From Auanema rhodensis (Eukaryota; Nematoda; Chromadorea; Rhabditida; Rhabditidae), in assembly GCA_964057225.1 (NCBI GenBank), contig OZ059898.1:19879267-19943266 (forward strand): DNA of 64,000 bases, in the 5' to 3' direction. Below are positions 23,901 through 37,217 of the stretch, piece by piece; the first letter of the stretch is position 1; every line of letters starts with the position of its first letter. The notes under the pieces were generated by a model. That model ran no database searches and had not been told where the DNA came from. It saw nothing but the letters and a program-made list of their open reading frames with translations. The translations under genes and the position numbers were made by a program.

Positions 23901-26706
23901 CGTTTGAAAAATGATGCATTAGTGTATTTTGAGTTTCCATGTACACTCAACATTGCTTCCAAAAACATTTTGACAAAAATTTTTCCGAAAAATTTCAAAA
24001 TAATTTCGCAAAAAGTAGATGTTTAAAAATTTTTTTTCAAGGCAAAGACGATGGACAATGTTATTCAACGAAAAAATTAATTCTTCAGGGTGAAAATCGA
24101 GGATATAAGTGTGAACTTATATCAGTTGATATCTCGGTGCATTTTTAAGCTAGCGCAAATCTGATAACACAGATCGACGCAGCTTAAAAATCCGCATCGA
24201 GTGCACTATACTACATTGAGAAACGCTTGATACAAAAATTAGTTATGATCGTTTGAAAAATGATGCATTAGTGTATTTTGAGTTTCCATGTACATTCAAC
24301 ATTGCTTCCAAAAACATTTTGACAAAAATTTTTCCGAAAAATTTCAAAATAATTTCGCAAAAAGTAGATGTTTTTAGATTTTTTTTTTCAAGGCAAAGAC
24401 GATGGACAAGGTTATTCAACGAAAAAATTGATTCTTCAGGGTGAAAATCGAGGATATAAGTGTGAACTTATATCAGTTGATATCTCGGTGCATTTTTCAG
24501 CTAGCGCAAATCTGATAACACAGATCGACGCAGCTTAAAAATCCGCATCGAATGCACTATACTACATTGAGAAACGCTTGATACAAAAATTAGTTATGAT
24601 TGTTTGAAAAATGATGCATTAGTGTATTTTGAGTTTCCATGTACACTCAACATTGCTTCCAAAACATTTTGACAAAAATTTTTTCGAAAAATTTCAAAAT
24701 AATTTAGCAAAAAGTAGCTGTTTTTAGATTCCTTTTTTCAAGGCAAAAACGATGGACAATGTTATTCAACGAAAAAATTAATTCTTCAGGGTGAAAATCG
24801 AGGATATAAGTGTGAACTTATATCAGTTGATATCTCGGTGCATTTTTAAGCTAGCGCAAATCTGATAACACAGATCGACGCAGCTTAAAAATCCGCATCG
24901 AATGCACTATACTACATTGAGAAACGCTTGATACAAAAATTAGTTATGATCGTTTGAAAAATGATGCATTAGTGTATTTTGAGTTTCCATGTACACTCAA
25001 CATTGCTTCCAAAAACATTTTGACAAAAATTTTTCCGAAAAATTTCAAAATAATTTCGCAAAAAGTAGATGGTTTTAGATTTTTTTTTTCAAGGCAAAGA
25101 CGATGGACAAGGTTATTCAACGAAAAAATTAATTCTTCAGGGTGAAAATCGAGGATATAAGTGTGAACTTATATCAGTTGATATCTCGGTGCATTTTCAA
25201 GCTAGCGCAAATCTAATAACACAGATCGACGCAGCTTAAAAATCCGCATCGAATGCACTATACTAAATTGAGAAACGCTTGATACAAAAATTAGTTATGA
25301 CCGTTTGAAAAATGATGCATTAGTGTATTTTGAGTTTCCATGTACACTCAACATTGCTTCCAAAAACATTTTGACAAAAATTTTTTCGAAAAATTTCAGA
25401 ATAATTTCGCAAAAAGTAAATATTTTTAGATTTCTTTTTTCAAGGCAAAGACGATGGACAATGTTATTCAACGAAAAAATTAATTCTTCAGGGTGAAAAT
25501 CGAGGATATAAGTGTGAACTTATATCAGTTGATATCTCGGTGCATTTTTAAGCTAGCGCAAATCTGATAACACAGATCGACGCAGCTTAAAAATCCGCAT
25601 CGAGTGCACTATACTACATTGAGAAACGCTTGATACAAAAATTAGTTATGATCGTTTGAAAAATGATGCATTAGTGTATTTTGAGTTTCCATGTACATTC
25701 AACATTGCTTCCAAAAACATTTTGACAAAAATTTTTCCGAAAAATTTCAAAATAATTTCGCAAAAAGTAGATGTTTTTAGATTTTTTTTTTCAAGGCAAA
25801 GACGATGGACAAGGTTATTCAACGAAAAAATTGATTCTTCAGGGTGAAAATCGAGGATATAAGTGTGAACTTATATCAGTTGATATCTCGGTGCATTTTT
25901 CAGCTAGCGCAAATCTGATAACACAGATCGACGCAGCTTAAAAATCCGCATCGAATGCACTATACTACATTGAGAAACGCTTGATACAAAAATTAGTTAT
26001 GATCGTTTGAAAAATGATGCATTAGTGTATTTTGAGTTTCCATGTACACTCAACATTGCTTCCAAAAACATTTTGACAAAAATTTTTCCGAAAAATTTCA
26101 AAATAATTTCGCAAAAAGTAGATGTTTAAAAATTTTTTTTCAAGGCAAAGACGATGGACAATGTTATTCAACGAAAAAATTAATTCTTCAGGGTGAAAAT
26201 CGAGGATATAAGTGTGAACTTATATCAGTTGATATCTCGGTGCATTTTTAAGCTAGCGCAAATCTGATAACACAGATCGACGCAGCTTAAAAATCCGCAT
26301 CGAGTGCACTATACTACATTGAGAAACGCTTGATACAAAAATTAGTTATGATCGTTTGAAAAATGATGCATTAGTGTATTTTGAGTTTCCATGTACATTC
26401 AACATTGCTTCCAAAAACATTTTGACAAAAATTTTTCCGAAAAATTTCAAAATAATTTCGCAAAAAGTAGATGTTTTTAGATTTTTTTTTTCAAGGCAAA
26501 GACGATGGACAAGGTTATTCAACGAAAAAATTGATTCTTCAGGGTGAAAATCGAGGATATAAGTGTGAACTTATATCAGTTGATATCTCGGTGCATTTTT
26601 CAGCTAGCGCAAATCTGATAACACAGATCGACGCAGCTTAAAAATCCGCATCGAGTGCACTATACTACATTGAGAAACGCTTGATACAAAAATTAGTTAT
26701 GATCGT
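17944..26706 (+). repeat. SatA hexameric HOR x-G-S-F-Z-F (2103 bp) and rearranged copies
   Basis: Subtypes are named by diagnostic changes. x: GATTGTTTG with CCAAAACATT, GTAGCTG and ATTCC. G: GTAGATGGTTTTAG. S: GACCGTTTG with TTTCAGAATAATTTCG and GTAAATG. F: ACATTCAAC with TTGATTC and TTTTTCAGCTAG. Z: a shortened GATGTTTAAAAATT region. Order by unit start: x 17944, G 18294, S 18645, F 18996, Z 19347, F 19696; x 20047, G 20397, S 20748, F 21099, G 21450, S 21801, F 22152, Z 22503, F 22852; x 23203, F 23553, Z 23904, F 24253; x 24604, G 24954, S 25305, F 25656, Z 26007, F 26356. Copy 2 has the GSF trimer duplicated (3156 bp) and copy 3 lacks G and S (1401 bp), as expected from unequal crossing-over. 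Confidence 0.85.
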
Positions 26707-29700
26707 TTGAAAAATGATGCATTAGTGTATTTTGAGTTTCCATGTACATTCAACATTGCTTCCAAAAACATTTTGACAAAAATTTTTCCGAAAAATTTCA
26801 AAATAATTTCGCAAAAAGTAGATGTTTTTAGATTTTTTTTTTCAAGGCAAAGACGATGGACAAGGTTATTCAACGAAAAAATTAATTCTTCAGGGTGAAA
26901 ATCGAGGATATAAGTGTGAACTTATATCAGTTGATATCTCGGTGCATTTTTAAGCTAGCGCAAATCTGATAACACAGATCGACGCAGCTTAAAAATCCGC
27001 ATCGAGTGCACTATACTACATTGAGAAACGCTTGATACAAAAATTAGTTATGATCGTTTGAAAAATGATGCATTAGTGTATTTTGAGTTTCCATGTACAC
27101 TCAACATTGCTTCCAAAAACATTTTGACAAAAATTTTTCCGAAAAATTTCAAAATAATTTCGCAAAAAGTAGATGTTTTTAGATTTTTTTTTCAGGGCAA
27201 AGACGATGGACAAGGTTATTCAACGAAAAAATTAATTCTTCAGGGTGAAAATCGAGGATATAAGTGTGAACTTATATCAGTTGATATCTCGGTGCATTTT
27301 TAAGCTAGCGCAAATCTGATAACACAGATCGACGCAGCTTAAAAATCCGCATCGAGTGCACTATACTACATTAAGAAACGCTTGATACAAAAATTAGTTA
27401 TGATCGTTTGAAAAATGATGCATTAGTGTATTTTGAGTTTCCATGTACATTCAACATTGCTTCCAAAAACATTTTGACAAAAATTTTTCCGAAAAATTTC
27501 AAAATAATTTCGCAAAAAGTAGATGTTTTTAGATTTTTTTTTTCAAGGCAAAGACGATGGACAAGGTTATTCAACGAAAAAATTGATTCTTCAGGGTGAA
27601 AATCGAGGATATAAGTGTGAACTTATATCAGTTGATATCTCGGTGCATTTTTCAGCTAGCGCAAATCTGATAACACAGATCGACGCAGCTTAAAAATCCG
27701 CATCGAATGCACTATACTACATTGAGAAACGCTTGATACAAAAATTAGTTATGATCGTTTGAAAAATGATGCATTAGTGTATTTTGAGTTTCCATGTACA
27801 CTCAACATTGCTTCCAAAAACATTTTGACAAAAATTTTTCCGAATAATTTCAAAATAATTTCGCAAAAAGTAGATGTTTTTAGATTTTTTTTTTCAAGGC
27901 AAAGACGATGGACAATGTTATTCAACGAAAAAATTAATTCTTCAGGGTGAAAATCGAGGATATAAGTGTGAACTTATATCAGTTGATATCTCGGTGCATT
28001 TTTAAGCTAGCGCAAATCTGATAACACAGATCGACGCAGCTTAAAAATCCGCATCAAATGCACTATACTACATTGAGAAACGCTTGATACAAAAATTAGT
28101 TATGATCGTTTGAAAAATGATGCATTAGTGTATTTTGAGTTTCCATGTACACTCAACATTGCTTCCAAAAACATTTTGACAAAAATTTTTCCGAATAATT
28201 TCAAAATAATTTTGCAAAAAGTAGATGTTTTTAGATTTTTTTTTTCAAGGCAAAGACGATGGACAAGGTTATTCAACGAAAAAATTAATTCTTCAGGGTG
28301 AAAATCGAGGATATAAGTGTGAACTTATATCAGTTGATATCTCGGTGCATTTTTAAGCTAGCGCAAATCTGATAACACAGATCGACGCAGCTTAAAAATC
28401 CGCATCGAGTGCACTATACTACATTGAGAAACGCTTGATACAAAAATTAGTTATGATCGTTTGAAAAATGATGCATTAGTGTATTTTGAGTTTCCATGTA
28501 CACTCAACATTGCTTCCAAAAACATTTTGACAAAAATTTTTCCGAAAAATTTCAAAATAATTTCGCAAAAAGTAGATGTTTTTAGATTTTTTTTTTCAAG
28601 GCAAAGACGATGGACAAGGTTATTCAACGAAAAAATTAATTCTTCAGGGTGAAAATCGAGGATATAAGTGTGAACTTATATCAGTTGATATCTCGGTGCA
28701 TTTTTAAGCTAGCGCAAATCTGATAACACAGATCGACGCAGCTTAAAAATCCGCATCGAGTGCACTATACTACATTGAGAAACGCTTGATACAAAAATTA
28801 GTTATGATCGTTTGAAAAATGATGCATTAGTGTATTTTGAGTTTCCATGTACACTCAACATTGCTTCCAAAAACATTTTGACAAAAATTTTTCCGAAAAA
28901 TTTCAAAATAATTTCGCAAAAAGTAGATGTTTTTAGATTTTTTTTTCAGGGCAAAGACGATGGACAAGGTTATTCAACGAAAAAATTAATTCTTCAGGGT
29001 GAAAATCGAGGATATAAGTGTGAACTTATATCAGTTGATATCTCGGTGCATTTTTAAGCTAGCGCAAATCTGATAACACAGATCGACGCAGCTTAAAAAT
29101 CCGCATCGAGTGCACTATACTACATTAAGAAACGCTTGATACAAAAATTAGTTATGATCGTTTGAAAAATGATGCATTAGTGTATTTTGAGTTTCCATGT
29201 ACATTCAACATTGCTTCCAAAAACATTTTGACAAAAATTTTTCCGAAAAATTTCAAAATAATTTCGCAAAAAGTAGATGTTTTTAGATTTTTTTTTTCAA
29301 GGCAAAGACGATGGACAAGGTTATTCAACGAAAAAATTGATTCTTCAGGGTGAAAATCGAGGATATAAGTGTGAACTTATATCAGTTGATATCTCGGTGC
29401 ATTTTTCAGCTAGCGCAAATCTGATAACACAGATCGACGCAGCTTAAAAATCCGCATCGAATGCACTATACTACATTGAGAAACGCTTGATACAAAAATT
29501 AGTTATGATCGTTTGAAAAATGATGCATTAGTGTATTTTGAGTTTCCATGTACACTCAACATTGCTTCCAAAAACATTTTGACAAAAATTTTTCCGAATA
29601 ATTTCAAAATAATTTCGCAAAAAGTAGATGTTTTTAGATTTTTTTTTTCAAGGCAAAGACGATGGACAATGTTATTCAACGAAAAAATTAATTCTTCAGG

Positions 29701-30913
29701 GTGAAAATCGAGGATATAAGTGTGAACTTATATCAGTTGATATCTCGGTGCATTTTTAAGCTAGCGCAAATCTGATAACACAGATCGACGCAGCTTAAAA
29801 ATCCGCATCAAATGCACTATACTACATTGAGAAACGCTTGATACAAAAATTAGTTATGATCGTTTGAAAAATGATGCATTAGTGTATTTTGAGTTTCCAT
29901 GTACATTCAACATTGCTTCCAAAAACATTTTGACAAAAATTTTTCCGAAAAATTTCAAAATAATTTCGCAAAAAGTAGATGTTTTTAGATTTTTTTTTCA
30001 AGGCAAAGACGATGGACAAGGTTATTCAACGAAAAAATTGATTCTTCAGGGTGAAAATCGAGGATATAAGTGTGAACTTATATCAGTTGATATCTCGGTG
30101 CATTTTTCAGCTAGCGCAAATCTGATAACACAGATCGACGCAGCTTAAAAATCCGCATCAAATGCACTATACTACATTGAGAAACGCTTGATACAAAAAT
30201 TAGTTATGATCGTTTGAAAAATGATGCATTAGTGTATTTTGAGTTTCCATGTACATTCAACATTGCTTCCAAAAACATTTTGACAAAAATTTTTCCGAAA
30301 AATTTCAAAATAATTTCGCAAAAAGTAGATGTTTTTAGATTTTTTTTTCAAGGCAAAGACGATGGACAAGGTTATTCAACGAAAAAATTGATTCTTCAGG
30401 GTGAAAATCGAGGATATAAGTGTGAACTTATATCAGTTGATATCTCGGTGCATTTTTCAGCTAGCGCAAATCTGATAACACAGATCGACGCAGCTTAAAA
30501 ATCCGCATCAAATGCACTATACTACATTGAGAAACGCTTGATACAAAAATTAGTTATGATCGTTTGAAAAATGATGCATTAGTGTATTTTGAGTTTCCAT
30601 GTACATTCAACATTGCTTCCAAAAACATTTTGACAAAAATTTTTCCGAAAAATTTCAAAATAATTTCGCAAAAAGTAGATGTTTTTAGATTTTTTTTTCA
30701 AGGCAAAGACGATGGACAAGGTTATTCAACGAAAAAATTGATTCTTCAGGGTGAAAATCGAGGATATAAGTGTGAACTTATATCAGTTGATATCTCGGTG
30801 CATTTTTCAGCTAGCGCGAATCTGATAACACAGATCGACGCAGCTTAAAAATCCGCATCGAATGCACTATACTACATTGAGAAACGCTTGATACAAAAAT
30901 TAGTTATGATCGT
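26707..30913 (+). repeat. SatA A2 block with 1754-bp (five-monomer) duplication
   Basis: The unit at 27058 and the unit at 28812 share a T9 tract followed by CAGGGCAAAG, and each is followed by CATTAAGAAACG (about 27371 and 29125), an F unit, and a unit with TTTCCGAATAATTTC (27759 and 29513). The offset is 1754 bp throughout. The private GCATCAAATGC change follows at about 28054 and 29807. The block ends in three near-identical 350-bp monomers, listed separately. Confidence 0.8.
29864..30913 (+). repeat. Three consecutive near-identical 350-bp SatA monomers
   Basis: Units at 29864, 30214 and 30564 are each exactly 350 bp, with the same T9 tract, the ACATTCAAC and TTGATTC variants and TTTTTCAGCTAG. 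The private GCATCAAATGC appears at about 30157 and 30507 but is GCATCGAATGC in the third, and the third alone reads AGCGCGAATC. Such near-identity is the mark of very recent tandem amplification of one unit. The T loss opens a longer frame (94 codons), which is a consequence and not evidence of coding. Confidence 0.85.
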
Positions 30914-30948
30914 TTGAAAAATGATGCATTAGTGTATTTTGAGTTTCC

Positions 30949-33900
30949 ATGTACACTCAACATTGCTTCCAAAAACATTTTGACAAAAATTTTTCCGAAA
31001 AATTTCAAAATAATTTCGCAAAAAGTAGATGTTTTTAGATTTCTTTTTTCAAGGCAAAGACGATGGACGATGTTATTCAACAAAAAAATTATATCTTCAG
31101 GGTGAAAATCGAGGATATAAGTGTGAACTTATATCAGTTGATATCTCGGTGCATTTTTCAGCTAGCGCAAATCTGATAACACAGATCGACGCAGCTTAAA
31201 AATCCGCATCGAATGCACTATACTACATTGAGAAACGCTTGATACAAAAATTAGTTATGATCGTTTGAAAATGATGCATTAGTGTATTTTGAGTTTCCAT
31301 GTACACTCAACATTGCTTCCAAAACATTTTGACAAAAATTTTTTCGAAAAATTTCAAAATAATTTAGTAAAAAGTAGATGTTTTTAGATTTCTTTTTTCA
31401 AGGCAAAGACGATGGACGATGTTATTCAACAAAAAAATTATATCTTCAGGGTGAAAATCGAGGATATAAGTGTGAACTTATATCAGTTGATATCTCGGTG
31501 CATTTTTAAGCTACCGCAAATCTGATAACACAGATCGACGCAGCTTAAAAATCCGCATCGAATACACTATACTACATTGAGAAACGCTTGATACAAAAAT
31601 TAGTTATGATCGTTTGAAAAATGATGCATTAGTGTATGTTGAGTTTCCATGTACACTCAACATTGCTTCCAAAAACATTTTGACAAAAATTTTTCCGAAA
31701 AATTTCAAAATAATTTAGCAAAAAGTAGATGTTTTTAGATTTCTTTTTTTAAGGCAAAGACGATGGACGATGTTATTCAACAAAAAAATTAATTCTTCAG
31801 GGTGAAAATCGAGGATATAAGTGTGAACTTATATCAGTTGATATCTCGGTGCATTTAAAAGCTAGCGCAAATCTGATAACACAGATCGACGCAGCTTAAA
31901 AATCCGCATCGAATACACTATACTACATTGAGAAACGCTTGATACAAAAATTAGTTATGATCGTTTGAAAAATGATGCATTAGTGTATGTTGAGTTTCCA
32001 TGTACACTCAACATTGCTTCCAAAAACATTTTGACAAAAATTTTTCCGAAAAATTTCAAAATAATTTAGCAAAAAGTAGATGTTTTTAGATTTCTTTTTT
32101 CAAGGCAAAGACGATGGACGATGTTATTCAACAAAAAAATTAATTCTTCAGGGTGAAAATCGAGGATATAAGTGTGAACTTATATCAGTTGATATCTCGG
32201 TGCATTTTTAAGCTAGCGCAAATCTGATAACACAGATCGACGCAGCTTAAAAATCCGCATCGAATGCACTATACTACATTGAGAAACGCTTGATACAAAA
32301 ATTAGTTATGATCGTTTGAAAATGATGCATTAGTGTATTTTGAGTTTCCATGTACACTCAACATTGCTTCCAAAACATTTTGACAAAAATTTTTTCGAAA
32401 AATTTCAAAATAATTTAGTAAAAAGTAGCTGTTTTTAGATTTCTTTTTTCAAGGCAAAAACGATGGACAATGTTATTCAACAAAAAAATTAATTCTTCAG
32501 GGTGAAAATCGAGGATATAAGTGTGAACTTATATCAGTTGATATCTCGGTGCATTTCAAAGCTAGCGCAAATCTGATAACACAGATCGACGCAGCTTAAA
32601 AATCCGCATCGAATGCACTATACTACTTTGAGAAACGCTTAATACAAAAATTAGTTATGATCGTTTGAAAAATGATGCATTAGTGTATGTTGAGTTCCCA
32701 TGTACACTCAACATTGCTTCTAAAAACATTTTGACAAAAATTTTCCCGAAAAATTTCAGAATAATTTAGCAAAAAGTAGATGTTTTTAGATTTCTTTTTT
32801 CAAGGCAAAGACGATGGACGATGTTATTCAACAAAAAAATTAATTCTTCAGGGTGAAAATCGAGGATATAAGTGTGAACTTATATCAGTTGATATCTCGG
32901 TGCATTTTTAAGCTAGCGCAAATCTGATAACACAGATCGACGCAGCTTAAAAATCCGCATCGAATGCACTATACTACATTGAGAAACGCTTGATACAAAA
33001 ATTAGTTATGATCGTTTGAAAATGATGCATTAGTGTATGTTGAGTTTCCATGTACACTCAACATTGCTTCCAAAAACATTTTGACAAAAATTTTTCCGAA
33101 AAATTTCAAAATAATTTAGCAAAAAGTAGATGTTTTTAGATTTCTTTTTTCAAGGCAAAGACGATGGACGATGTTATTCAACAAAAAAATTAATTCTTCA
33201 GGGTGAAAATCGAGGATATAAGTGTGAACTTATATCAGTTGATATCTCGGTGCATTTAAAAGCTAGCGCAAATCTGATAACACAGATCGACGCAGCTTAA
33301 AAATCCGCATCGAATGCACTATACTACATTGAGAAACGCTTGATACAAAAATTAGTTATGATCGTTTGAAAATGATGCATTAGTGTATTTTGAGTTTCCA
33401 TGTACACTCAACATTGCTTCCAAAACATTTTGACAAAAATTTTTTCGAAAAATTTCAAAATAATTTAGTAAAAAGTAGCTGTTTTTAGATTCCTTTTTTC
33501 AAGGCAAAAACGATGGACAATGTTATTCAACAAAAAAATTAATTCTTCAGGGTGAAAATCGAGGATATAAGTGTGAACTTATATCAGTTGATATCTCGGT
33601 GCATTTTTAAGCTAGCGCAAATCTGATAACACAGATCGACGCAGCTTAAAAATCCGCATCGAATGCACTATACTACATTGAGAAACGCTTGATACAAAAA
33701 TTAGTTATGATCGTTTGAAAATGATGCATTAGTGTATTTTGAGTTTCCATGTACACTCAACATTGCTTCCAAAACATTTTGACAACAATTTTTTCGAAAA
33801 ATTTCAAAATAATTTAGCGAAAAGTAGCTGTTTTTAGATTCCTTTTTTCAAGGCAAAAACGATGGACAATGTTATTCAACAAAAAAATTATATCTTCAGG

Positions 33901-34798
33901 GTGAAAATCGAGGATATAAGTGTGAACTTATATCAGTTGATATCTCGGTGCATTTTTAAGCTACCGCAAATCTGATAACACAGATCGACGCAGCTTAAAA
34001 ATCCGCATCGAATACACTATACTACATTGAGAAACGCTTGATACAAAAATTAGTTATGATCGTTTGAAAAATGATGCATTAGTGTATGTTGAGTTTCCAT
34101 GTACACTCAACATTGCTTCCAAAAACATTTTGACAAAAATTTTTCCGAAAAATTTCAAAATAATTTAGCAAAAAGTAGATGTTTTTAGATTTCTTTTTTC
34201 AAGGCAAAGACGATGGACGATGTTATTCAACAAAAAAATTAATTCTTCAGGGGGAAAATCGAGGATATAAGTGTGAACTTATATCAGTTGATATCTCGGT
34301 GCATTTAAAAGCTAGCGCAAATCTGATAACACAGATCGACGCAGCTTAAAAATCCGCATCGAATGCACTATACTACATTGAGAAACGCTTGATACAAAAA
34401 TTAGTTATGATCGTTTGAAAATGATGCATTAGTGTATTTTGAGTTTCCATGTACACTCAACATTGCTTCCAAAACATTTTGACAAAAATTTTTTCGAAAA
34501 ATTTCAAAATAATTTAGTAAAAAGTAGCTGTTTTTAGATTCCTTTTTTCAAGGCAAAAACGATGGACAATGTTATTCAACAAAAAAATTAATTCTTCAGG
34601 GTGAAAATCGAGGATATAAGTGTGAACTTATATCAGTTGATATCTCGGTGCATTTTTCAGCTAGCGCAAATCTGATAACACAGATCGACGCAGCTTAAAA
34701 ATCCGCATCGAATGCACTATACTACATTGAGAAACGCTTGATACAAAAATTAGTTATGATCGTTTGAAAAATGATGCATTAGTGTATTTTGAGTTTCC
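30949..34798 (+). repeat. SatA A1 subfamily block, second large copy
   Basis: After a hybrid-looking first unit at 30949 (A2-like TTTCGC left part, A1-like CAACAAAAAAATTATATC right part), the units are b' 31298, a 31648, a 31999, b 32349, a 32699, a 33049, b 33399, b 33749, a 34099, b 34449. The b' unit and the order match the first A1 block at an offset of 19,975 bp (19,977 at the right end). The CTTCAGGGGGAAAATC change is present at about 34250, as in the first copy. It has its own changes (GAGTTCCCATG and TTCTAAAAACA near 32695-32720). Confidence 0.85.
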
Positions 34799-35114
34799 AT
34801 GTACACTCAACATTGCTTCCAAAAACATTTTGACAAAAATTTTTCCGAAAAATTTCAAAATAATTTCGCAAAAAGTAGATGTTTTTAGATTTTTTTTTTC
34901 AAGGCAAAGACGATGGACAAGGTTATTCAACGAAAAAATTAATTCTTCAGGGTGAAAATCGAGGATATAAGTGTGAACTTATATCAGTTGATATCTCGGT
35001 GCATTTTTAAGCTAGCGCAAATCTGATAACACAGATCGACGCAGCTTAAAAATCCGCATCGAGTGCACTATACTACATTGAGAAACGCTTGATACAAAAA
35101 TTAGTTATGATTGT

Positions 35115-37217
35115 TTGAAAAATGATGCATTAGTGTATTTTGAGTTTCCATGTACACTCAACATTGCTTCCAAAACATTTTGACAAAAATTTTTTCGAAA
35201 AATTTCAAAATAATTTAGCAAAAAGTAGCTGTTTTTAGATTCCTTTTTTCAAGGCAAAAACGATGGACAATGTTATTCAACGAAAAAATTAATTCTTCAG
35301 GGTGAAAATCGAGGATATAAGTGTGAACTTATATCAGTTGATATCTCGGTGCATTTTTAAGCTAGCGCAAATCTGATAACACAGATCGACGCAGCTTAAA
35401 AATCCGCATCGAATGCACTATACTACATTGAGAAACGCTTGATACAAAAATTAGTTATGATCGTTTGAAAAATGATGCATTAGTGTATTTTGAGTTTCCA
35501 TGTACACTCAACATTGCTTCCAAAAACATTTTGACAAAAATTTTTCCGAAAAATTTCAAAATAATTTCGCAAAAAGTAGATGGTTTTAGATTTTTTTTTT
35601 CAAGGCAAAGACGATGGACAAGGTTATTCAACGAAAAAATTAATTCTTCAGGGTGAAAATCGAGGATATAAGTGTGAACTTATATCAGTTGATATCTCGG
35701 TGCATTTTCAAGCTAGCGCAAATCTAATAACACAGATCGACGCAGCTTAAAAATCCGCATCGAATGCACTATACTAAATTGAGAAACGCTTGATACAAAA
35801 ATTAGTTATGACCGTTTGAAAAATGATGCATTAGTGTATTTTGAGTTTCCATGTACACTCAACATTGCTTCCAAAAACATTTTGACAAAAATTTTTTCGA
35901 AAAATTTCAAAATAATTTCGCAAAAAGTAAATGTTTTTAGATTTCTTTTTTCAAGGCAAAGACGATGGACAATGTTATTCAACGAAAAAATTAATTCTTC
36001 AGGGTGAAAATCGAGGATATAAGTGTGAACTTATATCAGTTGATATCTCGGTGCATTTTTAAGCTAGCGCAAATCTGATAACACAGATCGACGCAGCTTA
36101 AAAATCCGCATCGAGTGCACTATAATACATTGAGAAACGCTTGATACAAAAATTAGTTATGATCGTTTGAAAAATGATGCATTAGTGTATTTTGAGTTTC
36201 CATGTACATTCAACATTGCTTCCAAAAACATTTTGACAAAAATTTTTCCGAAAAATTTCAAAATAATTTCGCAAAAAGTAGATGTTTTTAGATTTTTTTT
36301 TTCAAGGCAAAGACGATGGACAAGGTTATTCAACGAAAAAATTGATTCTTCAGGGTGAAAATCGAGGATATAAGTGTGAACTTATATCAGTTGATATCTC
36401 GGTGCATTTTTCAGCTAGCGCAAATCTGATAACACAGATCGACGCAGCTTAAAAATCCGCATCGAATGCACTATACTACATTGAGAAACGCTTGATACAA
36501 AAATTAGTTATGATCGTTTGAAAAATGATGCATTAGTGTATTTTGAGTTTCCATGTACACTCAACATTGCTTCCAAAAACATTTTGACAAAAATTTTTCC
36601 GAAAAATTTCAAAATAATTTCGCAAAAAGTAGATGTTTAAAAATTTTTTTTCAAGGCAAAGACGATGGACAATGTTATTCAACGAAAAAATTAATTCTTC
36701 AGGGTGAAAATCGAGGATATAAGTGTGAACTTATATCAGTTGATATCTCGGTGCATTTTTAAGCTAGCGCAAATCTGATAACACAGATCGACGCAGCTTA
36801 AAAATCCGCATCGAGTGCACTATACTACATTGAGAAACGCTTGATACAAAAATTAGTTATGATCGTTTGAAAAATGATGCATTAGTGTATTTTGAGTTTC
36901 CATGTACATTCAACATTGCTTCCAAAAACATTTTGACAAAAATTTTTCCGAAAAATTTCAAAATAATTTCGCAAAAAGTAGATGTTTTTAGATTTTTTTT
37001 TTCAAGGCAAAGACGATGGACAAGGTTATTCAACGAAAAAATTGATTCTTCAGGGTGAAAATCGAGGATATAAGTGTGAACTTATATCAGTTGATATCTC
37101 GGTGCATTTTTCAGCTAGCGCAAATCTGATAACACAGATCGACGCAGCTTAAAAATCCGCATCGAATGCACTATACTACATTGAGAAACGCTTGATACAA
37201 AAATTAGTTATGATCGT
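35115..37217 (+). repeat. SatA x-G-S-F-Z-F hexamer, distant copy
   Basis: Units x 35115, G 35465, S 35816, F 36167, Z 36518 and F 36867 repeat the order seen at 17944-20046, with every unit start displaced by 17,171 bp. The S unit differs from the other array copies in reading TTTCAAAATAATTTCG instead of TTTCAGAATAATTTCG, and the F unit is preceded by ACTATAATAC. This HOR is therefore a separated copy that has since diverged at a few sites. Confidence 0.85.
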
